The position numbers were made by a program, and so were the translations under genes. Below, one piece after another: positions 29,201 to 41,200 of a DNA stretch of 64,000 nt. Source of the stretch: an uncultured Pseudohongiella sp. GTDB taxonomy: Bacteria > Pseudomonadota > Gammaproteobacteria > Pseudomonadales > Pseudohongiellaceae. The notes under the pieces were generated by a model, which worked only from the letters and a program-made list of their open reading frames with translations, was not told the DNA's origin and did no database searches. Each line of letters opens with the position of its first letter. Within the stretch, counting starts at the first letter, position 1. The DNA lies in NCBI GenBank assembly GCA_951812715.1, contig OX638323.1, forward strand, positions 744,001 to 808,000. Direction: 5' to 3'.

Positions 29201-32200
29201 TTCCGTCACCGCGATGGTAAAACTCTGGCTCGAAGTATCGCCATCGGCGTCCTCCACCGTGTAGGTATATTCGGTCGCGTCCTGAATCTCTGTCGGCGTG
29301 CCGCTCAGCGTGCGCGTTTTCGCATCGAACGTCAGGCCCGCCGGCAGGCCCTCGTCCCCACTCAGCGAATACTCCAGTTTGCCGTTGCCGCTGCTCGAGG
29401 CGGGCAACACCAGCGCGTCGATCGCTTCGCCATGCGTGTAGGCTTGATTGTCGATCGCCGCCAGACTCGGCTGCGTATCCGCCTCCACTGTCACCGTGAA
29501 AGCGTCCGAGACTGATTCCACGCCATCGCTGGCGGTCACCGTCACCTTCGCCTCACCCGGCGCCTTGCCCGTCAGTCTCAGCATGGCCCCAGAAACTGCC
29601 GCAGTCAGGATATTCGGGTTATCGGAGGTCGCCGTGTAGGTCAGCGTGTCGTCATCCTGGTCGTGGAAGGCGGCGGACAGATCCTGCTCAACCGTGACGC
29701 CCACGATCAGTGTGCGATCACCGATGAGGTCCGCGAGCCGCACTTTCACCGTCGGCGCGTTGTTGCCCGCCACCGGCGTCGCGCTTTTCTCCTCCGATTC
29801 AACTCCGTCCACCGCCCGCAACTTGAACGTGTACTCGGTGCCGTTGTCCAGACCCGTCACGGTGTGTTCGGCGGTGGTCGCGGTGCTGCCGGCGATCGCC
29901 GTCCAGGCGCCACCGTCGGTGCTCAATTCGTAGCCCGTGATCGTCGCGTTGCCCGGATTGTCCCACGTCAGCTTCACCTGGGCGTCGCCCGGCGCCGCGT
30001 TGAAGTTGGTCGGCGCCGGGAACAGGGGTGTCGCGCTCACTGTCGCCGCGGCACCGGCGCCCGAAGCGTTCACCGCCCGCACCGCGAAGTCATACTCGGT
30101 GCCGTTGGTCAGGTCCGTAACCGTCGCCGTCAGGTTCAGCGCCACGCCTGTCCAGGCGCCGCTGTCGCCCTCCCTGTATTCATAGCGCGTGATGACCGAG
30201 TCACCGCTGTCCGCGGGCGCCTGCCAGGTCAGCGTCACCTCGGTGTCGCCCACGTCCGCCGCGAGACCCGCGGGAGCGGCCGGAACCCCCGCCGCCAGGG
30301 GCGTCGCGCTTTTCTCCTCCGACTCCCGTCCGTTCACCGCCCGCACCTTGAAGGTGTAACCAGTGCCGTTGTCCAGACCCGTCACGGTGTGTTCATCGGT
30401 GGTCGCGGTGCTGCCGGCGATCGCCGTCCAGGCGCCACCGTCGGTGCTCAATTCGTAGCCCGTGATCGTCGCGTTGCCCGGATTGTCCCACGTCAGCTTC
30501 ACCTGGGCGTCGCCCGGCGCCGCGTTGAAGTTGGTCGGCGCCGGGAACAGGGGTGTCGCGCTCACCGTCGCCGCGGCACCGGCGCCCGAAGCGTTCACCG
30601 CCCGCACCGCGAAGTCATACTCGGTGCCGTTGGTCAGGTCCGTAACCGTCGCCGTCAGGTTCAGCGCCACGCCTGTCCAGGCGCCGCTGTCGCCCTCCCT
30701 GTATTCATAGCGCGTGATGACCGAGTCACCGCTGTCCTCGGGCGCCTGCCAGGTCAGCGTCACCTCGGTGTCGCCCGCGTCCGCCGCGAGACCCGCGGGA
30801 GCGGCCGGAACCCCCGCCGCCAGGGGCGTCGCGCTTTTCTCCTCCGACTCCCGTCCGTTCACCGCCCGCACCTTGAAGGTGTAACCAGTGCCGTTGTCCA
30901 GACCCGTCACGGTGTGTTCATCGGTGGTCGCGGTGCTGCCGGCGATCGCCGTCCAGGCGCCACCGTCGGTGCTCAATTCGTAGCCCGTGATCGTCGCGTC
31001 GCCCGGATCGTCCCACGTCAGCTCCACCTGGGCGTCGCCCGGCGCGACTTCGAATCCGGTCGGCGCCGGGAACAGGGGTGTCGCGCTCACCGTCGCCGCG
31101 GCACCGGCGCCCGAAGCGTTCACCGCCCGCACCGCGAAGTCATACTCGGTGCCGTTGGTCAGGTCCGTAACCGTCGCCGTCAGGTTCAGCGCCACGCCTG
31201 TCCAGGCGCCGCTGTCGCCCTCCCTGTATTCATAGCGCGTGATGACCGAGTCACCGCTGTCCGCAGGCGCCTGCCAGGTCAGCGTCACCTCGGTGTCGCC
31301 CGCGTCCGCCGCGAGATTCGCGGGAGCGTCCGGAACCCCAGCCGCCAGGGGCGTCGCGCTTTTCTCCTCCGATTCAACTCCATTCACCGCCCGCACCTTG
31401 AACTTGTACTGGGTGCCGTTGGTCAGGCCAATCACCGTGTGTTCGGCGGTGGTCGCGGTGCTGCCGGCGATCGCCGTCCAGGCGCCGCCGTCGGTGCTCA
31501 ATTCGTAGCCCGTGATCGTCGCGTTGCCCGGATTGTCCCACGTCAGCTTCACCTGGGCGTCGCCCGGCGCCGCGTTGAAGTTGGTCGGCGCCGGGAACAG
31601 GGGTGTCGCGCTCACTGTCGCCGCGGCACCGGCGCCCGAAGCGTTCACCGCCCGCACCGCGAAGTCATATTCGGTGCCATTGGTCAGGTCCGTAACCGTC
31701 GCCGACAGGTTCAGCGCCACGCCTGTCCAGGCGCCGCTGTCGCCCTCCCTGTATTCATAGCGCGTGATGTCCGACCCGCCGCTGTCCGCTGGCGCCTGCC
31801 AGGTCAGCGTCACCTCGGTGTCGCCCGCGTCCGCCGCGAGATTCGCGGGAGCGGCCGGAACCCCTGCCGACAGGGGCGTCGCGCTTTTCTCCTCCGATTC
31901 AACTCCGTCCACCGCCCGCAACTTGAACTTGTACTGGGTGCCGTTGTCCAGACCCGTCACGGTGTGTTCGGCGGTGGTCGCGGTGCTGCCGGCGATCGCC
32001 GTCCAGGCGCCACCGTCGGTGCTCAATTCGTAGCCCGTGATCGTCGCGTCGCCCGGATCGTCCCACGTCAGCTTCACCTGGGCGTCGCCCGGCGCCGCGT
32101 TGAAGTTGGTCGGCGCCGGGAACAGGGGTGTCGCGCTCACTGTCGCCGCGGCACCGGCGCCCGAAGCGTTCACCGCCCGCACCGCGAAGTCATACTCGGT

Positions 32201-35200
32201 GCCGTTGGTCAGGTCCGTAACCGTCGCCGTCAGGTTCAGCGCCACGCCTGTCCAGGCGCCGCTGTCGCCCTCCCTGTATTCATAGCGCGTGATGACCGAG
32301 TCACCGCTGTCCGCTGGCGCCTGCCAGGTCAGCGTCACCTCGGTGTCGCCCGCGTCCGCCGCGAGATTCGCGGGAGCGGCCGGAACCCCTGCCGACAGGG
32401 GCGTCGCGCTTTTCTCCTCCGATTCAACTCCGTCCACCGCCCGCAACTTGAACTTGTACTGGGTGCCGTTGTCCAGACCCGTCACGGTGTGTTCGGCGGT
32501 GGTCGCGGTGCTGCCGGCGATCGCCGTCCAGGCGCCACCGTCGGTGCTCAATTCGTAGCCCGTGATCGTCGCGTTGCCCGGATTGTCCCACGTCAGCTTC
32601 ACCTGGGCGTCGCCCGGCGCCGCGTTGAAGTTGGTCGGCGCCGGGAACAGGGGTGTCGCGCTCACTGTCGCCGCGGCACCGGCGCCCGAAGCGTTCACCG
32701 CCCGCACCGCGAAGTCATACTCGGTGCCGTTGGTCAGACCTGTAACCGTCGCCGTCAGGTTCAGCGCCACGCCTGTCCAGGCGCCGCTGTCGCCCTCCCT
32801 GTATTCATAGCGCGTGATGTCCGACCCGCCGCTGTCCGCGGGCGCCTGCCAGGTCAGCGTCACCCGCGCGTCGCCCGCCGCCGCGAGAAAGTTGGTTGGC
32901 GCCGACGGCGACGCGGTCGCCAACGCCGATTCCCGCACTTCGATGGTAAATGTTCGGCTCGCGGCGTCCCCATCGGAGTCCGTCGCCGTGTAGGTATACT
33001 CGGTCGTGTCCTGAATCTCTGTCGGCGTGCCGCTCAGCGTGCGCCTTTCCACATTGAACGTCAGGCCCTTCGGCGGCGCCGGACTGAGCGAATACGTCAG
33101 CGTGCCGTTGCCGCCGCTCAAGGCGGGCAGCGTCAGTTCGTCGATCTCTTCGCCCTCCGTATAGATCTGATCGTCGATCGCCGCCAGATTCGGCTGCGTG
33201 TTCTCCTCCACCGTCACCGTGAAAGCGTCCGAGACCGATTCCACGCCATCGCTGGCGGTCACCGTCACCTCCGCCGTGCCCGGCGTCACCCCGGTCAGCG
33301 TCAGCGTATCCCCCGACAGCGTCACGCTCGCCACCGCCGAATCGTCGGAAATCGCCGTGTAGGTCAACTGGTCTTCATCGGCATCCTGGAACGTCCCGGA
33401 AATGTCCACCGCCAGGGTCGCGCCCACGAGCAGGCTTTGGTCATCGAGTTCGGTCGCAACCGTCGGCGGGTTGTTGCCCGTCCCATCGGCCGCCGCCCGC
33501 GTCACCGCGATGGTGTAGGTCGCGGTGGTCGCCCCGTCCTCCGCCGTCACCTCCACGGTCACAGTGGTCGTGGCGCCCGCGCTCAAATCAATGGCGCCGC
33601 TCGCGCTGCCGCTCGGCACCGTCGTCCCGTTCACCGTCACCGCGGCGCTCGAATGCGTCGTGGTCGGCGTCACCGTCACACTCGCCACCGTGTGGGCTAC
33701 CGCGGCGGTGTAGTCCTGCTCCGCGGAGTCAAACGCCGGACTCAGCGTCCCCTGCGAAATCGACAGCCCCGACAGCGTCGCGTCGGTGCTCGCGCCACTC
33801 GGCGCACGGGTAATCTCGACAGTGTAGTCCCTGGTGGTGCTCTCGTCCGCGGCCGTAACCTGCACGGTGACGGTCGTGGTGGCGCCCGCGGCCAGCGTGA
33901 TGGCGCCGCTCGCGCTGCCGCTCGACACCGTCGTGCCCCCCACCGTCACCGCGGCGCTCGAATGCGTCGTGGTCGGCGTCACCGTCACGCTCGCCACCGC
34001 GTTGGCCACCGCGGCGGTGTAGTTCTGCTCCGCGGAGTCAAACGCCGGTCTCAGCGTCCCCTGCGAAATCGACAGCCCCGACAGCGTCGCGTCGGCGCTC
34101 GCCGCCCGCGTCACCGCGATGGTGTAGGTCGCAGTGGTCGCCCCGTCCTCCGCCGTCACCTCCACGGTCACAGTGGTCGTGGCGCCCGCGCTCAAATCAA
34201 TGGCGCCGCTCGCGCTGCCGCTCGACACCGTCGTCCCGTTCACCGTCACCGCGGCGCTCGAATGCGTCGTGGTCGGCGTCACCGTCACACTCGCCACCGT
34301 GTGGGCTACCGCGGCGGCGTAGTCCTGCTCCGCGGAGTCAAACGCCGGACTCAGCGTCCCCTGCGAAATCGACAACCCCGACAGCGTCGCGTCGGTGCTC
34401 GCGCCACTCGGCGCACGGGTGATCTCGACAGTGTAGTCCCTGGTGGTGCTCTCGTCCGCGGCCGTCACCTGCACGGTGACGGTCGTGGTCGCGCCCGCGG
34501 CCAGCGTGATGGCGCCGCTCGCGCTGCCGCTCGACACCGTCGTCCCGTTCACCGTCACCGCGGCGCTCGAATGTGTCGTGGTCGGCGTCACCGTCACGCT
34601 CGCCACCGCGTGGGCCACCGCGGCGGCGTAATCCTGCTCCGCGGAGTCAAACGCCGGTCTCAGCGTCCCCTGCGAAATCGACAGCCCCGACAGCGTCGCG
34701 TCGGCGCTCGCCGCCCGCGTCACCGCGATGGTGTAGGTCGCAGTGGTCGCCCCGTCCTCCGCCGTCACCTCCACGGTCACAGTGGTCGTGGCGCCCGCGC
34801 TCAAATCAATGGCGCCGCTCGCGCTGCCGCTCGACACCGTCGTCCCGTTCACCGTCACCGCGGCGCTCGAATGCGTCGTGGTCGGCGTCACCGTCACACT
34901 CTCCACCGTGTGGGCTACCGCGGCGGCGTAGTCCTGCTCCGCGGAGTCAAACGCCGGATTCAGCGTCCCCTGCGAAATCGACAACCCCGACAGCGTCGCG
35001 TCGGTGCTCGCGCCACTCGGCGCACGGGTGATCTCGACAGTGTAGTCCCTGGTGGTGCTCTCGTCCGCGGCCGTCACCTGCACGGTGACGGTCGTGGTCG
35101 CGCCCGCGGCCAGCGTGATGGCGCCGCTCGCGCTGCCGCTCGACACCGTCGTCCCGTTCACCGTCACCGCGGCGCTCGAATGTGTCGTGGTCGGCGTCAC

Positions 35201-38200
35201 CGTCACGCTCGCCACCGCGTGGGCCACCGCGGCGGCGTAATCCTGCTCCGCGGAGTCAAACGCCGGTCTCAGCGTCCCCTGCGAAATCGACAGCCCCGAC
35301 AGCGTCGCGTCGGCGCTCGCCGCCCGCGTCACCGCGATGGTGTAGGTCGCAGTGGTCGCCCCGTCCTCCGCCGTCACCTCCACGGTCACAGTGGTCGTGG
35401 CGCCCGCGCTCAAATCAATGGCGCCGCTCGCGCTGCCGCTCGACACCGTCGTCCCGTTCACCGTCACCGCGGCGCTCGAATGTGTCGTGGTCGGCGTCAC
35501 CGTCACACTCTCCACCGTGTGGGCTACCGCGGCGGTGTAGTTCTGCTCCGCGGAGTCAAACGCCGGACTCAGCGTCCCCTGCGAAATCGACAGCCCCGAC
35601 AGCGTCGCGTCGGTGCTCGCGCCACTCGGCGCACGGGTGATCTCGACAGTGTAGTCCCTGGTGGTGCTCTCGTCCGCGGCCGTAACCTGCACGGTGACGG
35701 TCGTGGTGGCGCCCGCGCTCAAATCAATGGCGCCGCTCGCGCTGCCGCTCGGCACCGTCGTCCCGTTCACCGTCACCGCGGCGTCCGAATGTGTCGTGGT
35801 CGGCGTCACCGTCACGCTTGCCACCGCGTTGGCCACCGCGGCGGTGTAGTTCTGCTCCGCGGAGTCAAACGCCGGACTCAGCGTCCCCTGCGAAATCGAC
35901 AACCCCGACAGCGTCGCGTCGGTGCTCGCTGCCCGCGTCACCGCGATGGTGTAGGTCGCGGTGGTCGCCCCGTCCTCCGCCGTCACCTCCACGGTCACAG
36001 TGGTCGTGGCGCCCGCGCTCAAATCAATGGCGCCGCTCGCGCTGCCGCTCGACACCGTCGTCCCGTTCACCGTCACCGCGGCGCTCGAATGCGTCGTGAT
36101 CGGCGTCACCGTCACACTCGCCACCGCGTTGGCCACCGCGGCGGCGTAGTCCTGCTCCGCGGAGTCAAACGCCGGACTCAGCGTCCCCTGCGAAATCGAC
36201 AACCCCGACAGCGTCGCGTCGGTGCTCGCGCCACTCGGCGTACGGGTGATCTCGACAGTGTAGTCCCTGGTGGTGCTCTCGTCCGCGGCCGTCACCTGCA
36301 CGGTGACGGTCGTGGTGGCGCCCGCGGCCAGCGTGATGGCGCCGCTCGCGCTGCCGCTCGACACCGTCGTCCCGTTCACCGTCACCGCGGCGCTCGAATG
36401 CGTCGTGGTCGGCGTCACCGTCACACTCGCCACCGTGTGGGCTACCGCGGCGGCGTAGTCCTGCTCCGCGGAGTCAAACGCCGGACTCAGCGTCCCCTGC
36501 GAAATCGACAGCCCCGACAGCGTCGCGTCGTCACTCGCCGCCCGCATCACCGCGATGGTGTAGGTCGCGGTGGTCGCCCCATCCTCCGCCGTCACCTCCA
36601 CGGTCACAGTGGTCGTGGCGCCCGCGCTCAAATCAATGGCGCCGCTCGCGCTGCCGCTCGACACCGTCGTCCCGTTCACCGTCACCGCGGCGCTCGAATG
36701 CGTCGTGGTCGGCGTCACCGTCACGCTCTCCACCGTGTGGGCCACTGCGGCGGTGTAGTTCTGCTCCGCGGAGTCAAACGCCGGACTCAGCGTCCCCTGC
36801 GAAATCGACAACCCCGACAGCGTCGCGTCGGCGCTCGCGCCACTCGGCGCACGGGTGATCTCGACAGTGTAGTCCCTGGTGGTGCTCTCGTCCGCGGCCG
36901 TCACCTGCACGGTGACGGTCGTGGTGGCGCCCGCGCTCAAATCAATGGCGCCGCTCGCGCTGCCGCTCGACACCGTCGTCCCGTTCACCGTCACCGCGGC
37001 GCTCGAATGCGTCGTGGTCGGCGTCACCGTCACACTCGCCACCGTGTGGGCTACCGCGGCGGCGTAGTTCTGTTCCGCGGAGTCAAACACCGGACTCAGC
37101 GTCCCCTGCGAAATCGACAGCCCCGACAGCGTCGCGTCGGTGCTCGCGTCACTCGGCGCACGGGTAATCTCGACAGTGTAGTCCCTGGTGGTGCTCCCGT
37201 CCGCGGCCGTAACCTGCACGGTGACGGTCGTGGTGGCGCCCGCGGCCAGCGTGATGGCGCCGCTCGCGCTACCGCTCGACACCGTCGTCCCGTTCACCGT
37301 CACCGCGGCGCTCGAATGCGTCGTGGTCGGCGTCACCGTCACGCTCGCCACCGTGTGGGCCACCGCGGCGGTGTAGTTCTGCTCCGCGGAGTCAAACACC
37401 GGACTCAGCATCCCCTGCGAAATCGACAACCCCGACAGCGTCGCGTCGTCGCTCGCCGCCCGCGTCACCGCGATGGTGTAGGTCGCGGTGGTCGCCCCGT
37501 CCTCCGCCGTCACCTCCACGGTCACAGTGGTCGTGGCGCCCGCGCTCAAATCAATGGCGCCGCTCGCGCTGCCGCTCGACACCGTCGTCCCGTTCACCGT
37601 CACCGCGGCGCTCGAATGTGTCGTGGTCGGCGTCACCGTCACACTCTCCACCGTGTGGGCTACCGCGGCGGTGTAGTTCCGCTCCGCGGAGTCAAACGCC
37701 GGACTCAGCGTCCCCTGCGAAATCGACAACCCCGACAGCGTCGCGTCGGTGCTCGCGCCACTCGGCGCACGGGTAATCTCGACAGTGTAGTCCCTGGTGG
37801 TGCTCCCGTCCGCGGCCGTAACCTGCACGGTGACGGTCGTGGTGGCGCCCGCGGCCAGCGTGATGGCGCCGCTCGCGCTGCCGCTCGACACCGTCGTCCC
37901 GTTCACCGTCACCGCGGCGCTCGAATGCGTCGTGGTCGGCGTCACCGTCACACTCTCCACCGTGTGGGCTACCGCGGCGGTGTAGTTCTGTTCCGCGGAG
38001 TCAAACACCGGACTCAGCGTCCCCTGCGAAATCGACAGCCCCGACAGCGTCGCGTCGGCGCTCGCCGCCCGCGTCACCGTGATGGTGTAGGTCGCGGTGG
38101 TCGCCCCGTCCTCCGCCGTCACCTCCACGGTCACAGTGGTCGTGGCGCCCGCGCTCAAATCAATGGCGCCGCTCGCGCTGCCGCTCGACACCGTCGTCCC

Positions 38201-41200
38201 GTTCACCGTCACCGCGGCGCTCGAATGTGTCGTGGTCGGCGTCACCGTCACACTCTCCACCGTGTGGGCTACCGCGGCGGTGTAGTCCTGCTCCGCGGAG
38301 TCAAACGCCGGACTCAGCGTCCCCTGCGAAATCGACAACCCCAACAGCGTCGCGTCGGTGCTCGCGCCACTCGGCGCACGGGTAATCTCGACAGTGTAGT
38401 CCCTGGTGGTGCTCCCGTCCGCGGCCGTCACCTGCACGGTGACGGTCGTGGTGGCGCCCGCGCTCAAATCAATGGCGCCGCTCGCGCTGCCGCTCGACAC
38501 CGTCGTCCCGTTCACCGTCACCGCGGCGCTCGAATGCGTCGTGGTCGGCGTCACCGTCACGCTCTCCACCGCGTTGGCCACCGCGGCGGTGTAGTTCTGC
38601 TCCGCGGAGTCAAACACCGGACTCAGCATCCCCTGCGAAATCGACAGCCCCGACAGCGTCGCGTCGTCGCTCGCCGCCCGCGTCACCGCGATGGTGTAGG
38701 TCGCAGTGGTCGCCCCGTCCTCCGCCGTCACCTCCACGGTCACAGTGGTCGTGGCGCCCGCGCTCAAATCAATGGCGCCGCTCGCGCTGCCGCTCGACAC
38801 CGTCGTCCCGTTCACCGTCACCGCGGCGCTCGAATGCGTCGTGGTCGGCGTCACCGTCACACTCGCCACCGTGTGGGCTACCGCGGCGGCGTAGTTCTGT
38901 TCCGCGGAGTCAAACGCCGGACTCAGCGTCCCCTGCGAAATCGACAACCCCGACAGCGTCGCGTCGGTGCTCGCGCCACTCGGCGCACGGGTGATCTCGA
39001 CAGTGTAGTCCCTGGTGGTGCTCCCGTCCGCGGCCGTTACCTGCACGGTGACGGTCGTGGTGGCGCCCGCGGCCAGCGTGATGGCGCCGCTCGCGCTGCC
39101 GCTCGACACCGTCGTCCCGTTCACCGTCACCGCGGCGCTCGAATGCGTCGTGGTCGGCGTCACCGTCACACTCTCCACCGTGTGGGCTACCGCGGCGGTG
39201 TAGTTCTGTTCCGCGGAGTCAAACACCGGACTCAGCGTCCCCTGCGAAATCGACAGCCCCGACAGCGTCGCGTCGGCGCTCGCCGCCCGCGTCACCGTGA
39301 TGGTGTAGGTCGCGGTGGTCGCCCCGTCCTCCGCCGTCACCTCCACGGTCACAGTGGTCGTGGCGCCCGCGCTCAACTCAATGGCGCCGCTCGCGCTGCC
39401 GCTCGACACCGTCGTCCCGTTCACCGTCACCGCGGCGTCCGAATGTGTCGTGGTCGGCGTCACCGTCACACTCTCCACCGTGTGGGCTACCGCGGCGGTG
39501 TAGTTCTGCTCCGCGGAGTCAAACGCCGGACTCAGCATCCCCTGCGAAATCGACAGCCCCGACAGCGTCGCGTCGGTGCTCGCGCCACTCGGCGCACGAG
39601 TGATCTCGACAGTGTAGTCCCTGGTGGTGCTCTCGTCCGCGGCCGTCACCTCCACGGTCACAGTGGTCGTGGCGCCCGCGCTCAAATCAATGGCGCCGCT
39701 CGCGCTGCCGCTCGGCACCGTCGTCCCGTTCACCGTCACCGCGGCGCTCGAATGCGTCGTGGTCGGCGTCACCGTCACGCTCGCCACCGCGTTGGCCACC
39801 GCGGCGGTGTAGTCCTGCTCCGCGGAGTCAAACGCCGGACTCAGCGTCCCCTGCGAAATCGACAGCCCCGACAGCGTCGCGTCGGTGCTCGCGCCACTCG
39901 GCGTCGCGGTCGCCTTCGACACCGCGCCGTTGCCCGAAGCGTTCACCGCCCGCACCCGGAAGCTGTACTCGGTGCCGTTGGTCAGGCCCGTCACGGTGTG
40001 ACTGGTGGTGTTCTCGTCGCTGTTCCCGATCTCCGTCCAGGCGCTCCAGTCGAGTGCGCCCGCCTTCTGCCGGACCTCGTACCTGGTGATCGTATCGTTG
40101 TCCGGATCGTCCCACTCCAGCGTCACCTGAGCGTCGCCGGCCGTGGCCTTGAGTCCAGTCGGCGCTGCTGGCAGCGGCGCCGGCGTCGCGGAAACCTTCG
40201 AAACCGCGCCAAGGTCGGGACTATTCATCGCGCGCACCGCGAATTTATACTCGGTGCCGTTGGTCAGGTCCTTCACGGTGTGGCTGGTGAGCGTGGCGTG
40301 CTCATAGTTCAGGATGTCGGTAATCTGCGTGAACGTAACGCCGTCGTCGGTACTCACTTCATAAGTGTTGATATAGGGATTGTCGGGATCGTCCCAGCTC
40401 AGCGTCACTTCGCCGTCACCTGGCCAGGCTTCGAGATTGTCCGGCGCCGCGGGCGGCGGCACCGGCGCCGCGCTCACCGCCGCTGGCAGGCTGTCACCAT
40501 GTTCGTTCAGCGCAAACAGCTCAAATGTGTATACCACGCCATTGGTCAAGGAGGTGAAATATATCCCCGTGGTATCGGCGTCCTCGAAGATGGTCTTGAT
40601 GCCGTTGGACACCTTATACTGGGTTATGCTCGTATCAGTAGAGCTTTCCCACGAAAGCCAGACTTTCCCGTCATGGGGTCGGGCCGCAAATTCAGTCGGG
40701 GTGGCGGGTACCGGTACGGGAATCGCGCTCACTTGCGCGTATTCGCCTTCCCCAAAATTATTCACCGCACGCACCCTGAACGTGTAATTGTCGCCGTTGG
40801 TCAGGCCCGTTACGATGTGGCTAGTGGTGGCCGCGCCGCTGCGCAGGATATCCCTCCAGCCGCCACTGTCGATACTCAATTCGTAGACCGTGATTGTCGT
40901 GTCGCCCGGATCGCTCCAGGCAAGCTTCACCTGGCCGTTGCCCGGCGTAGCTTCGAGTCCGGCGGGAATCTCCGGCGGTAAACCCGCCCCCGGGTTCGGC
41001 GTTACCGCAACGCTGGACGACTCGCCGTTTCCGGAAGCGTTCACCGCCCGCACTCGAAACTCGTACTCGATATCGTTGGTCAGACCCGTCGTCACGGTGT
41101 GTTCGATGGTGGTCGGTTTGGTAACGACCGCGATCTCCGTCCAGGCGTCGCTGTCGATGCTCAATTCGTAGTGCGTGATCGTGTCGTTGCTCGGGTTGAG

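Noticed and set aside
33490..39893. possible CRISPR array
   Set aside because: Units are 300/309 bp, in frame and protein-coding, without short identical repeats separated by unique spacers.
29663..40981. 3,772-codon plus-strand open frame
   Set aside because: Antisense shadow of the repeat arrays: Arg/His-rich, no ribosome-binding site, and the minus strand encodes recognisable FN3 and cadherin-like domains.
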